The notes under the pieces: generated by a model
What the model was told of the DNA's origin: nothing
What the model saw: the letters and a program-made list of their open reading frames with translations, nothing else
Databases searched by the model: none
Shown: piece by piece, positions 9,009-17,809 of the stretch
How the letters are laid out: the number at the start of each line of letters is the position of its first letter
How positions within the stretch are numbered: the first letter of the stretch is position 1
NCBI GenBank assembly: GCA_900078375.1
Contig: FLQS01000024.1
Location: forward strand, 22,400-86,399
Direction: 5' to 3'
DNA from: an uncultured Mycobacterium sp.
GTDB taxonomy: Bacteria; Actinomycetota; Actinomycetes; Mycobacteriales; Mycobacteriaceae
Length of the DNA: 64,000 nt
Made by a program: the position numbers and the translations under genes

Positions 9009-9388
9009 TCGTCGTCGACGCGTCGGCGGCAGTCGCCGCGCTGCTGAATGACGGTCAGGCGCGCCGAATACTCGCTGTCGAATCTATTCATGCGCCACAC
9101 CTGGTGGATGCGGAAGTGGTCAGCGTTTTGCGCCGGCAGGTCATCGCCGGCGTGCTGGCTCCAGACGCGGCACGCTTGGCCCTAAATGTCTGGAAAAGAC
9201 TCGGTCTGATTCGTTACGCCGCTTCACCTCTCCTGGAACGTATCTGGGAACTTCGGTCCTCTTTCACCGCGTATGACGCGATGTATGTTGCTCTCTCGGA
9301 GAAGTTGGACTGCGCTCTCGTTACGGCCGACGCGCGGCTGTCCGGGGCGAACGGACCTCGGTGCGCCATCACCGTCGTCCCGCGGTGA
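9005..9388 (+). CDS. vapC: VapC-type PIN-domain ribonuclease toxin
   Basis: The 127-residue protein has the PIN acidic set: Asp in VVDASAAVAALL at the N-terminus, Glu in DAEVVSVLRR, and Asp in TAYDAMYVAL and VTADARL near the C-terminus. These residues bind Mg2+ or Mn2+ for RNA cleavage. The GTG start overlaps the vapB TGA, so toxin synthesis is coupled to antitoxin. The pair lies just after the purU wreck and jetA fragment, which fits an insertion or rearrangement zone. The RNA target cannot be read from sequence. Confidence 0.88.
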   Translation: MIVVDASAAVAALLNDGQARRILAVESIHAPHLVDAEVVSVLRRQVIAGVLAPDAARLALNVWKRLGLIRYAASPLLERIWELRSSFTAYDAMYVALSEKLDCALVTADARLSGANGPRCAITVVPR

Positions 9389-9418
9389 GCGCTAGAGCCG
9401 GCGCTCGCACGCTCAGTG

Positions 9419-9859
9419 TCAGTCCACGAAGTCGATGCGGACGCTGATCGGATCGGACTGCAGCGCCTTGAAGGTGGCGGCCACGAGGGGCGACAGCAGC
9501 GGCGACGTCGCAAAGGTTCGCACTCGCGCCAGCGGGTCGTCGTCGGGGACGAAATGCGCAGTACCGCTTCGCCATCGATTTCCCTGCCGGATCCGAATTT
9601 TCGGGTCGGCGGCAACATTGAGTGCCCACCCGGACCGATGCCCGTGCTGGGAGATCACCCAAGCGCCGGTCGCGTCGAAACCGGCCGAAACGGGCACCGA
9701 GCGCCAGCCGCCCGATTTGCGGCCCATCGTCTGCAACTCTGTGGCGAATGTGGTGCGGACACCGAGGCGCCGCAGCAATGCGACCGCCGGGTTGGCGACG
9801 TACCGGCCGACGATGCGTTCCCGGCGGAATTTTCGTAGTGCCTGATTGGGCGTAGTCAT
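9419..9859 (-). CDS. F420-dependent nitroreductase/quinone reductase-family protein
   Basis: The protein has 146 residues from ATG 9859, which follows GGGGAAAGG. TMGRKSGGWRSVPV in the first half is the family signature (usual form T-GRKSG-R---P), forming the split beta-barrel that binds deazaflavin F420, as in Ddn of M. tuberculosis. An upstream in-frame extension to 9967 would run through the operator region and is unlikely. It is divergent from the TetR gene at 9953 with two operator boxes between, so it is probably the regulated target. Substrate is unknown. Confidence 0.78.
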   Translation of the reverse strand: MTTPNQALRKFRRERIVGRYVANPAVALLRRLGVRTTFATELQTMGRKSGGWRSVPVSAGFDATGAWVISQHGHRSGWALNVAADPKIRIRQGNRWRSGTAHFVPDDDPLARVRTFATSPLLSPLVAATFKALQSDPISVRIDFVD

Positions 9860-9883
9860 GGCGGCTGCCTTTCCCCGATCAAG

Positions 9884-9931
9884 TAGACCGATCGATCTAC
9901 CACCGCTCACCATAGTAGACTGATCGGTATA
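9884..9931. promoter_or_regulatory. Two TetR-type operator boxes in a divergent promoter
   Basis: Two 16-bp near-palindromes, TAGACCGATCGATCTA (9884-9899) and TAGACTGATCGGTATA (9916-9931), are 32 bp apart, three helical turns. They lie between the nitroreductase-family gene and the TetR gene, so the regulator probably represses both. Confidence 0.72.
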
Positions 9932-9952
9932 GTGCAATGGACGGAGGTGGCG

Positions 9953-10519
9953 ATGTCTGCTCGGCAACGCTTGATCGACACCACGATCGCGCTCGTGCGG
10001 CGGCGTGGAGTGGGCAGCGCGAGCATTTCGCAGATCCTCGAACAGAGTGGCCTGGCGCGCCGCACCCTCTACCTGAATTTTCCGGACGGCAAGCCCGAAT
10101 TAATCGCCGCGGCAACCGAATCCGCTGCTACAGGGTTCGCGTCCATGCTCGAAGGAATCGTCATAGAAGGCGACCCGGTCGCATCCGTCGAGGCGTTCGT
10201 GCGAGCCTGGGAGATAGCGCTGGCGGACAGCGACTACGGCGCCGGTTGTCCGATTGTGGCCGCCACGTTGGGCAGTTCGGAGGCGCCGGCCGCGGCCCAG
10301 GCGGCCGCCGACGCGTTCACGCAGTGGGTGCGACTCATTGCGCGGCCCGTCGAGCAAGCCGGGCTGGACCCCAGCTCTGCGGAGGATCTTGCGACCACCG
10401 TGGTCGCGACAATCGAAGGGGCCGTGATCATGTCGATGGCGGCTCGTTCCTCAGTCCCGCTGCAGCGGGCTGGGCGCGAGCTGGCGGTGCTGATCCGCGC
10501 GAAACTGGCCGCTATCTGA
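9953..10519 (+). CDS. TetR/AcrR-family transcriptional regulator
   Basis: A 188-residue protein from ATG 9953, preceded by GGAGGT. The N-terminal helix-turn-helix is clear: GSASISQILEQSGLARRTLYLNF, residues about 22-44. The C-terminal half resembles the LmrA/YxaF group of TetR proteins, which sense small hydrophobic molecules. It probably controls itself and the divergent reductase through the boxes at 9884 and 9916. Its 3' end overlaps the convergent mmpL gene by 8 bp. Confidence 0.85.
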   Translation: MSARQRLIDTTIALVRRRGVGSASISQILEQSGLARRTLYLNFPDGKPELIAAATESAATGFASMLEGIVIEGDPVASVEAFVRAWEIALADSDYGAGCPIVAATLGSSEAPAAAQAAADAFTQWVRLIARPVEQAGLDPSSAEDLATTVVATIEGAVIMSMAARSSVPLQRAGRELAVLIRAKLAAI

Positions 10520-13373
10520 GCAACTGGCCGTGCGGCCGCGTGGACAGCGGCTTGGGCCGCACGATTTGCGGCCACCAGAACCACGGCCCCATCAGCGCGG
10601 CGATCGCCGGCGTCATGAACGCTCGCACCACCAGGGTGTCGAACAGCAGGCCGAGCCCGATCGTCGTTCCGACTTGGGCGACCACAACCATGGCGCTGAC
10701 CGACATCGAGATCATCGTGAACGCGAACACCATGCCGGCCGCGGTCACCACCGAACCGCTACCGCCCATCGCGCGGATGATGCCGGTGTTGATGCCGGCC
10801 GGTATCTCCTCTTTCATCCGGGCGACCAGTAGCAGGTTGTAGTCGGCACCCACCGCCAACAAAATGATGACCGCCATCGCCATCACCATGAACTGCAGTT
10901 CGATACCCAAGATGTGTTGCCAGAGCAGCACCGACAGCCCGAACGACGCCCCGAGTGACAGCACCACGGTGCCGACGATCACGGCGGCGGCGACGATGGC
11001 CCGGGTGATGATCAGCATGATGATGAAGATCAGCGACAACGCGGCCACACCGGCGATGAGCAGGTCGTACTTGTTGCCTTCCTGCATGTCCTTGAAGGCC
11101 GAGGCGGTGCCGCCTAGGTAGACTTTCGACCCTTCCAGCGGCGTGCCCTTGATCGCTTCGAAGACCGCGGCCTTGATCGCATCGATGCGATTGATGCCGT
11201 CGGCCGACAGTGGGTCTTCCTCGTGGGAGATGATGAAGCGGATCGCGTGGCCGTTAGGGGAGATGAAATTCTTTATGCCGCGCTTGAATTCGTCGTTGTC
11301 GAAGATCTCCGGCGGCAAGTAGAACGTGTCGTCGTTGAGCGAATCGTTGAACGCCGCGCCCATTGCGGCCTGATTCTCGCTGAGCGCAGCCTGCTGATCC
11401 TGCTGGCCGGCCTGGGTGGCCTGCTGGGTCAGCATCATGATCCGCATCCGCTTCATCGACTCGATTGTCGGGCGCATCAGCGAAACCATTTGCGGCATCA
11501 TGGCATCCAGCCGATGCATGTCCGGCAACAGTTCCTGAATGTCGTCGACCATGGTGTCGACCCCGTCGATCGTGTCGAACACCGACCGCGTCGACCAGCA
11601 CAGCGGAATGTCGTAGCAGTGCGGTTCCCAGTACAGGTAATTGCGGATCGGGCGGAGGAAGTCGTCGAAATCAGCGATGTGGTTGCGCAGGTCGGCGATG
11701 TCCACATACATCTCGTCCATCTTGCCCACCATGTCGTGCATGGTGCCGCTCATTCTCTCCATCAAGTTGATCATCTGCGTCATCGTGTTGATGGTCTTCT
11801 GCATGTCTTCGCCCTGAACCAGCATGTCAGCCATGCGGTCCTGCAGGTAGGAGCGGTTCATCGTCTGCCCGGTGCCGCCCATGCTGATCTGGGCCGGAAT
11901 CGAGCTGTACTTCAACGGCTTTCCCGCGGGACGGGTGATCGACTGCACCCTTCCAATACCGGGAACCTTGGCGATGGCCTTGCTGATCCGCTCGATCACC
12001 AGGAAGTCCGCCGAATTGCGCACGTCCTGATCGGTTTCGACCAACACCATCTCGGGGTTCATCCGGGCGATGGGGAAGTGTCGCTCGGCCGCCGCGAAAC
12101 CCTCGTTGGCCGGTAGGTCGGCGGGCAGGTACTTGCGGTCGTTGTAGTTCGCTTGATAGCCCGGCAGGGTGATCAGGCCGACCAAGGCGACCAGGATCGT
12201 CGCGAGCAGAATGCCGGCCGGCCAGCGCACCACCAGCGCGCCCAGCTTCCGCCAGAACCGAATCCGCATCGCGCGCTTGGGTTCCAGCAGCCCGAAGCGA
12301 CTGGCTACCGTGACGATCGCGGCGCCCAGCGTCAACGCGGAGATCACCGCGACCACCATGCCGACGGCGAGCGGGACTCCCAGCGACTTGAAATACGGCA
12401 ACCGGGTGAACGAGAGGCAGAACGTCGCCCCGGCGATCGTCATACCCGAGGCCAGCACCACGTGAGCGGTGCCGTGATACATCGTGTAGTACGCCGATTC
12501 CCGGTCTTGCCCGATTGATCGGGCCTCCTGATATCGCCCGATCAGGAAGATCGCATAGTCCGTCGTCGCGGCGATCGCCAATGTCACGAGTAGTTGGGTC
12601 GCGAACGGTGACAGGCCGATCAGGTTGTGATAGCCCAGGAACGCCACTGCGCCGCGGGTCACCGATAGACCCAAGATCAGCATCACCAGGACCAGTCCGA
12701 CCGTCACGACCGACCGGTAGAAGAACAACAGCATGATGAGGATGACGCCGATGGTGGTGAGCTCGATGATCCGGATGCTCTTGTCGCCGGCAATCTGCTG
12801 GTCGGCCTGCAGTGCCGGACCACCGGTCACGAAGACCTTGACGCCCGGCGGCGGTGACAGGCCTCTGACGATCTTCTGGACCGCTTCGACCGAATCGTTG
12901 CCGAGCGTCTCACCCATGTTCCCGGCCAGTGCCACCTGCACGTAGACGGCTTTGGCGTCGGCGCTCAGCGCACCGGCTTCGGTGAGCGGATCACCCCAGA
13001 AATCCTGGATGTGCTGCACGTGCGTGGTGTCGGCACGCAGCTTGGCGATCATGTCGTTGTAGAAGTGGTGCGCGGCATCGCCCAGGGGCTGGTCGCCCTC
13101 CAAAACGATCATGGCCGAGCTGTCCGAGTCGGATTCCTCGAAGACCTTGCCCGAACGCATCATCGCGATCACCGACGGCGCGTCCTTGGGGGACATCGAG
13201 ACTGCGCGCAGCCTGCCGACTTCGTCCAGCTGCGGGACGACCGTGTTCAAGACGACGATCAGTCCGACCCAGCCAAGAATGATCGGCACGGCCAGTCGGC
13301 GGATCCACTTAGCCAAACCCGGCCGATGCGGCTGTTCAGCGGAGACCACGCGCTCTTCGGTCGGGGCGCTCAC
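10512..13373 (-). CDS. MmpL-family RND lipid transporter, without adjacent mmpS
   Basis: The protein has about 953 residues from GTG 13373 (GGAGG upstream; TTG at 13382 is too close to it). It has the MmpL plan: TM1, a large periplasmic domain, TM2-6, a second periplasmic domain with a long Met-rich coiled segment, then TM7-12. The proton-relay Asp-Tyr pairs are present (TTDYAIF in TM4 and ADYNLL in TM10). It is closest in pattern to the MmpL4/5 group and to the second MmpL here (35106-37994), sharing WEPHCYDIPLC. MmpL4/5 proteins export siderophores or lipids with MmpS, but no mmpS is next to this gene, so substrate and partner are open. Confidence 0.9.
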   Translation of the reverse strand: MSAPTEERVVSAEQPHRPGLAKWIRRLAVPIILGWVGLIVVLNTVVPQLDEVGRLRAVSMSPKDAPSVIAMMRSGKVFEESDSDSSAMIVLEGDQPLGDAAHHFYNDMIAKLRADTTHVQHIQDFWGDPLTEAGALSADAKAVYVQVALAGNMGETLGNDSVEAVQKIVRGLSPPPGVKVFVTGGPALQADQQIAGDKSIRIIELTTIGVILIMLLFFYRSVVTVGLVLVMLILGLSVTRGAVAFLGYHNLIGLSPFATQLLVTLAIAATTDYAIFLIGRYQEARSIGQDRESAYYTMYHGTAHVVLASGMTIAGATFCLSFTRLPYFKSLGVPLAVGMVVAVISALTLGAAIVTVASRFGLLEPKRAMRIRFWRKLGALVVRWPAGILLATILVALVGLITLPGYQANYNDRKYLPADLPANEGFAAAERHFPIARMNPEMVLVETDQDVRNSADFLVIERISKAIAKVPGIGRVQSITRPAGKPLKYSSIPAQISMGGTGQTMNRSYLQDRMADMLVQGEDMQKTINTMTQMINLMERMSGTMHDMVGKMDEMYVDIADLRNHIADFDDFLRPIRNYLYWEPHCYDIPLCWSTRSVFDTIDGVDTMVDDIQELLPDMHRLDAMMPQMVSLMRPTIESMKRMRIMMLTQQATQAGQQDQQAALSENQAAMGAAFNDSLNDDTFYLPPEIFDNDEFKRGIKNFISPNGHAIRFIISHEEDPLSADGINRIDAIKAAVFEAIKGTPLEGSKVYLGGTASAFKDMQEGNKYDLLIAGVAALSLIFIIMLIITRAIVAAAVIVGTVVLSLGASFGLSVLLWQHILGIELQFMVMAMAVIILLAVGADYNLLLVARMKEEIPAGINTGIIRAMGGSGSVVTAAGMVFAFTMISMSVSAMVVVAQVGTTIGLGLLFDTLVVRAFMTPAIAALMGPWFWWPQIVRPKPLSTRPHGQLLR

Positions 13374-13464
13374 CAGGCCCAAGTCCTCCCCGTTACGGCA
13401 ATTTACTTAGACAGTCATACCAGACGTCGGGGGCTGCGTGTGAGGTAGGTAACCTGGTTCTCCT

Positions 13465-15336
13465 CTAACCGCTGTTCGCGCCACCTTCGGCGATCCGGCG
13501 CACCGCGTCGAGGAAGACGTCGATTTCGTCGAAGGTGTTGTAGAAGGCGAACGACGGGCGAACCGTGGTCTCCACGCCCATCCGGCGCAGGATCGGCTGG
13601 GCGCAGTGGTGCCCGGCCCGGACTGCGATGCCTTCGGCGTTGAGCGCTTTGCCGACCTCGAGCGGTTCGTGACCGGCCAGCACGAAGGACAGCACGCTGG
13701 CTTTCTCGTCGGCGGTGCCGATCAGCCGCACCCCGTCGATGGCTGCCAGCCGCGGCGTGGCGTACTCCAGCAGCGCATGCTCGTAGGCCGCGATCCGGTC
13801 GATGCCCACCCGCTCGACGTAGCGCAGGGCCTCACCGAGGCCGACGGCGTCGGCGATGTTGCCGGTGCCGGCCTCGAATTTGTTCGGCGGACCCTGATAC
13901 AGCGAGCGCTCGATGGTGACGTCGGCGATCATGTTGCCGCCGCCCTGCCACGGCGGGGTCTCGGCCAGCGCCTCCTCGGTGCCGTACAGCACCCCGATCC
14001 CGGTGGGGCCGAAGACCTTGTGCCCGGAGAACACGAAGAAATCCGCGCCGGTCTTGCTGACGTCGATCGGGATGTGGGGGATGGACTGGGCGCCGTCGAT
14101 GAGCACTCGCGCGCCGTAGCGATGGCCGAGCTCGATAATCTTCTCCACCGGCGTGACCGTGCCCAGCGCATTGGAAACCTGGGTTGCGGCAACCAGTTTG
14201 GTTCGCGGGCCGAGCAGGTCCTCGAACTCGCTGAGCAACAGATTGCCTGCGTCGTCGACCGGTGCCACCTTGAGGACGGCGCCGGTCTTCTGTGAAATAA
14301 TCTGCCACGGAACGATATTGGCGTGGTGCTCCAGGTTGGTGATGACGATCTCGTCGCCGGGACCCAGATGTTTGCCACCCCACGAGTAGGCCACCAGGTT
14401 GATCGCCTCGGTGGTACCGCGGACGAAGATGATCTCCTCGGTCTTGGCCGCGCCGATGAACCGCCGGACCGCTTCGCGGGCCTCTTCGTAGGCATCGGTG
14501 GCCCGGGCGGCCAATTCGTGTGCGGCACGGTGGATGTTGGAGTTCTCGTGCGCGTAGAAGTGCGCCAGCCGATCGATCACCGCCTGCGGCTTCTGAGTGG
14601 TGGCGGCGTTGTCGAACCAGATCAGCGGTTTGCCGTTGACGGTCTCGCGCAGGATCGGGAAATCGGCACGGATCGCGTTGACGTCGAAGATCTCGTGACG
14701 GTCCGGGATCTGCGGTACCGGCTCGGACAGCGCCGGTGCGCCGGAGGCGAAGTAGTAGTTCGCCTCGTCGCCGCCCGGCGGGAGAACGCTGCGCGGAATG
14801 TCCGGGATGACAGGAACTTCCGTCGGCCACCCCGGTACCGAACCGCGCGGTGCCACCGGCGCGTTGGGCGCCGAGCCGGCCAAGACCCCGGGGACCGTCG
14901 GGACGATCCCGCTGGGCACGGCGAATTCCTCGAGGTGCGGCGGGGCGAAGACATCGACCGCCCCGGCCCCGGCATGTCCCGCCGACGGGGCGGTGGTGAC
15001 ATCGGGTGCGTTGCCACGCGGGGCCACCGGCACCGCTTGCGGTGGAATTGGTTCGGGCCCAGGCGAACTCGGTGGTGGCAGCCTGACCCCAGGGGCTTCG
15101 GTCAGCACCGCGGGCGGACCCAGCGGTGGACCGCCCCCGGCGGCCGTGCCGTAGGACGCGGCAGCCGTCTTGTCGGGGATGTTGCCACGCGGTGCCGGCT
15201 GAGCCGTCTGCGGTGGACTGTCGTTACCGGGCCGGAAGCTGGCGGCAAACAGCTGGTTGGCCAGCACCGCCAGTTCGGCCTCGCTGATCGGAAGCTCGCC
15301 CTCGGCGTCTACCGACCGGTACTCACTTGTACTCAT
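13465..15336 (-). CDS. Encapsulin cargo: SufS-type cysteine desulfurase with long disordered N-terminus
   Basis: The protein has 623 residues. Residues 218-623 form a class-II (SufS-like) PLP cysteine desulfurase: PLP Lys440 in SGHK and catalytic Cys578 in RAGHHCAQP, its only cysteine. Cysteine is converted to alanine plus an enzyme persulfide. Residues 1-217 are Pro/Gly/Ala-rich and disordered, with three PRG(N/S)xP motifs at residues 49, 106 and 163, exactly 57 apart. In family 2A encapsulin systems this extension directs the enzyme into the shell. ATG 15336 overlaps the shell gene by 14 bp. It contains only 3 Met. Whether the persulfide goes to assimilation or to sulfur storage is not shown here. 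Confidence 0.92.
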   Translation of the reverse strand: MSTSEYRSVDAEGELPISEAELAVLANQLFAASFRPGNDSPPQTAQPAPRGNIPDKTAAASYGTAAGGGPPLGPPAVLTEAPGVRLPPPSSPGPEPIPPQAVPVAPRGNAPDVTTAPSAGHAGAGAVDVFAPPHLEEFAVPSGIVPTVPGVLAGSAPNAPVAPRGSVPGWPTEVPVIPDIPRSVLPPGGDEANYYFASGAPALSEPVPQIPDRHEIFDVNAIRADFPILRETVNGKPLIWFDNAATTQKPQAVIDRLAHFYAHENSNIHRAAHELAARATDAYEEAREAVRRFIGAAKTEEIIFVRGTTEAINLVAYSWGGKHLGPGDEIVITNLEHHANIVPWQIISQKTGAVLKVAPVDDAGNLLLSEFEDLLGPRTKLVAATQVSNALGTVTPVEKIIELGHRYGARVLIDGAQSIPHIPIDVSKTGADFFVFSGHKVFGPTGIGVLYGTEEALAETPPWQGGGNMIADVTIERSLYQGPPNKFEAGTGNIADAVGLGEALRYVERVGIDRIAAYEHALLEYATPRLAAIDGVRLIGTADEKASVLSFVLAGHEPLEVGKALNAEGIAVRAGHHCAQPILRRMGVETTVRPSFAFYNTFDEIDVFLDAVRRIAEGGANSG

Positions 15337-16249
15337 GGAACTGGTCCACCGCAGCACCGTCGAGCACGGCCAGCGCATCATCGGTCAGCACGGCCAGTGA
15401 CGAGTACTGGGTCACCAGGTAGGAAGCGATGCCGGAGCGGTCGATGCCGGTGAACCGGACGGACAGCCCGGGGGCCTGCTCGCCGACCAGGCCGGGCTGG
15501 AACAAGCCGACCACGCCTTGGCGCTCTTCGCCGGTACGCACCAGGATGAACTTGGTCTTGCCGTCCTCGACCGGCACCTTGTCGCTCGGCACGATCGGGA
15601 TGCCGCGCCAGGTGATGAACTGGGCGCCGAACAGGTTCACCACCACCGGCGGAACGCCGCGGTAGGTGGCCTCCCGACCGAACGCGGCCACCCCGAGCGG
15701 GTGGGTCAGGAAGAACGCCGGTGTCTTCCACACCTTGGTGATCAGCGCATCCAGGTCGTCCGGGGTCGGGGCGCCACCGAGGGTCTCGATGGTCTGCTCC
15801 GGGGTCACCTGCGACAGCAAGCCGTACTCGGCGTTGTTGATCAGCTCGGATTCCTGGCGTTCTTTGATCGTCTCGATCGTCAGCCGCAGCTGTTGGGCGA
15901 TCTGGTCGTGCGGGCTGGAGTACAGATCCGACACCCGGGTGTGCACGTCGAGCAGCGTCGAGATGGCGCGCAGCGTGAGCTCACGCGGGCTGGTCTGGTA
16001 GTCGACGTAGGTCTGGGGAAGCGGGTCTTCGACGTTCTCGCCGCCGACCTCGGCGTGGATAGCCACCCGCTCGGGGTTGACCACCCGGTTGACCCGATAG
16101 ATGCCCGCTTCGACCGGCACCCAGCTCAGCAGGTGCAGCAGAAACCGCGGGGTGATGGTCTCCAGCTGCGGGACGGTTTTGGTGGCATTCGCGAGCTGCC
16201 GTGCAGCGGCCGCGCCAAGTGCCTGCGATTCGTTCTGAGCCGACGTCAT
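15323..16249 (-). CDS. Family 2A encapsulin shell protein (MMP-I type)
   Basis: The 308-residue length and sequence match the mycobacterial 'major membrane protein I', now known as a family 2A encapsulin with the HK97 phage capsid fold that assembles into a protein nanocompartment. The N-terminal arm, E-loop and A-domain arrangement is family-like (PRFLLHLLSWVPVEAGIYR near residues 36-54). ATG 16249 has GGAGG 5 nt upstream; GTG 16261 would put that site inside the gene. The protein has no Cys and no Met after the initiator, striking for a protein made in many copies. It is first in a two-gene operon with its desulfurase cargo and is divergent from the cysteine-rich leader at 16377. Confidence 0.92.
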   Translation of the reverse strand: MTSAQNESQALGAAAARQLANATKTVPQLETITPRFLLHLLSWVPVEAGIYRVNRVVNPERVAIHAEVGGENVEDPLPQTYVDYQTSPRELTLRAISTLLDVHTRVSDLYSSPHDQIAQQLRLTIETIKERQESELINNAEYGLLSQVTPEQTIETLGGAPTPDDLDALITKVWKTPAFFLTHPLGVAAFGREATYRGVPPVVVNLFGAQFITWRGIPIVPSDKVPVEDGKTKFILVRTGEERQGVVGLFQPGLVGEQAPGLSVRFTGIDRSGIASYLVTQYSSLAVLTDDALAVLDGAAVDQFHEYK

Positions 16250-16339
16250 CGAGTCCTCCACTTCTCTCCGGTGGGGCCAATCATCGTTCCTTTTCCAGTG
16301 GCCTGCACAGGTTTGAACGTCAGCGTGATGCGAACTCCG

Positions 16340-16370
16340 TTGCGAGTTTGACGGGGGCGTGCCGTATGGT
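16340..16370 (+). promoter_or_regulatory. Promoter of the leaderless cysteine-rich leader peptide
   Basis: TATGGT at 16365-16370 occupies exactly -12 to -7 relative to the ATG at 16377, so transcription probably begins on the start codon. A weak TTGCGA -35 lies at 16340-16345. The same TATGGT-6nt-start layout occurs at 33538. Confidence 0.65.
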
Positions 16371-16376
16371 ATTGGG

Positions 16377-16445
16377 ATGCAACAGCCCGCATCGCCGCGC
16401 TTCGGTTACACGCGCTGCTTTGATGTGTGCTTCTGTTGTTGTTGA
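16377..16445 (+). CDS. Leaderless poly-cysteine leader peptide (cysteine-responsive attenuator)
   Basis: A 22-codon ORF starts with ATG at the predicted transcription start and ends CFDVCFCCC then TGA, with five Cys in the last nine residues and three consecutive TGT codons before the stop. Leaderless poly-Cys short ORFs of this kind have been described in M. smegmatis as cysteine-responsive attenuators: ribosome behaviour on the Cys codons reports Cys-tRNA supply and controls the downstream gene. Here 90 nt separate it from the TQXA-domain gene at 16536. Sequence, start layout and sulfur context are directly visible; the attenuation is inferred from that precedent. Confidence 0.85.
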   Translation: MQQPASPRFGYTRCFDVCFCCC

Positions 16446-16535
16446 TCTTCTGACGCCGTAATTCCCTGCGCTCAGCCCACCGTCTTCTCGGTGTGATCGT
16501 CTGCGCGCTTCGACGTACTCAGAGAGATCAATCCG

Positions 16536-17798
16536 ATGTCATCCCTGTCTTTGTTTGCACCCGCTCCCGCGCGAGTCGCCGTCCGAGGTCGGACGGGGCC
16601 GGCCCCGGCCAATCTGTCGCGAATGACCCGGTACCGCGGTGGTACGTATTCGCACACTGTGGACACCATCGTGTTCACCGATGGCACGTCCGCGCGCACC
16701 GACCTGATCCGCCTCAACCCGAATATCGAGGCGTACTCCCTGGACTTCGGCGGGGTCGCGCCCACAAGGCCGTCGCGCTACCGCGCCGACACCTGGTCGG
16801 CCGTGCCGCATCTGCAGGCCCGCGCCTACGAGGCCGAAGTCGCCTGGATCCTGCGCAATTCCTACCCGGCGCTGTCGACCACCCAACTCAGCGCTGACCT
16901 GCGGGCGGCCGGGTACGCGCTGGGGTCCCGCAATATCAGCGAGCATGAGGCGATCGCCGGCACGCAGGCCGCGATCTGGTATCTGACCAACGGACTGGAG
17001 CTGGACAACCGGCCGCTCAACGTCCCGGCCCGCACCACCGAGCGCACCGGCGAGGTTCGCGTCGAGTTCGAGGGGGAGCGCCAGCTCGCCGGGTACGCGG
17101 CCGATGTCGTCAGCGCTGAGGGTGCGGTGCTAACCCTGCAGAAGTCCCGCGACGGCAGCGTGTGGGACGACGTCGCGGCCTCCCGGGTGAGACTGCCGGC
17201 CGGCGGCGGCCGGATCAGCAAGTCGCTGGGCGTCGGTGCGACGGTCGCCCACCACCGCTACGGACGTCCCGGCGGGGGTTACCGGCACTACCGGCTGCTC
17301 GTCGAGGGCGATGCCACCCTCACCGACTTGACCTTCCGGCTCGCGGGCTCGGGCCTGTACCGCAACGCCGCACCGGTCGTCCATCTGTACGACTACCTAC
17401 TCGCCGGTGCCCGCGCGGCACACCGGGCAGCCGTCGTCCCGTCACTGGTCGCCTCTGACGCGGTTGCCGAGGCTGGGTTGGTCGGCCCGTTCCAGTTGGT
17501 CACCGCCGATGCCGCCACGGTGACGGTTGGTGACGGGCACAGCCTCGTCGACGCCGACGGCGCCGCCATCACCAAACCTGTTGCACCGCATCAGCAATTC
17601 TTCCTGCGGGTGGCATCCGATGCCGGGGCGACCACGTTGACCATCGAGATCCCCGGAGATCCACGGGGTTTCGGGGGGCGAGTGGTGACCGGTGTGGCCC
17701 GTGACGAGATCGCGGGCACCTTCACCCCGCTGGCCCTGGCGGTCCCGGTCCAGCAGATCGTTGAGTTCGAGATCGAGTGGGCCGGCTCAGATAGCTGA
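16536..17798 (+). CDS. Cys-free TQXA (thioester-fold) domain protein
   Basis: A 420-residue protein with a TQXA/thioester-domain core: TQAAIWYL at residues 143-150 carries the family Gln. In thioester-forming members a Cys follows Tyr in the first motif; here it reads EAYSLDFGG, with Ser68 in that place, so no internal thioester can form. The whole protein has no Cys and only two Met. No signal peptide, sorting motif or transmembrane segment is evident. The C-terminal half is beta-rich, likely Ig-like. It lies behind the poly-Cys leader, so it is probably made when cysteine is short. Function is unknown; a low-sulfur replacement for a Cys-containing relative is one possibility. Confidence 0.75.
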   Translation: MSSLSLFAPAPARVAVRGRTGPAPANLSRMTRYRGGTYSHTVDTIVFTDGTSARTDLIRLNPNIEAYSLDFGGVAPTRPSRYRADTWSAVPHLQARAYEAEVAWILRNSYPALSTTQLSADLRAAGYALGSRNISEHEAIAGTQAAIWYLTNGLELDNRPLNVPARTTERTGEVRVEFEGERQLAGYAADVVSAEGAVLTLQKSRDGSVWDDVAASRVRLPAGGGRISKSLGVGATVAHHRYGRPGGGYRHYRLLVEGDATLTDLTFRLAGSGLYRNAAPVVHLYDYLLAGARAAHRAAVVPSLVASDAVAEAGLVGPFQLVTADAATVTVGDGHSLVDADGAAITKPVAPHQQFFLRVASDAGATTLTIEIPGDPRGFGGRVVTGVARDEIAGTFTPLALAVPVQQIVEFEIEWAGSDS

Positions 17799-17809
17799 GT
17801 GCAGAGTGG

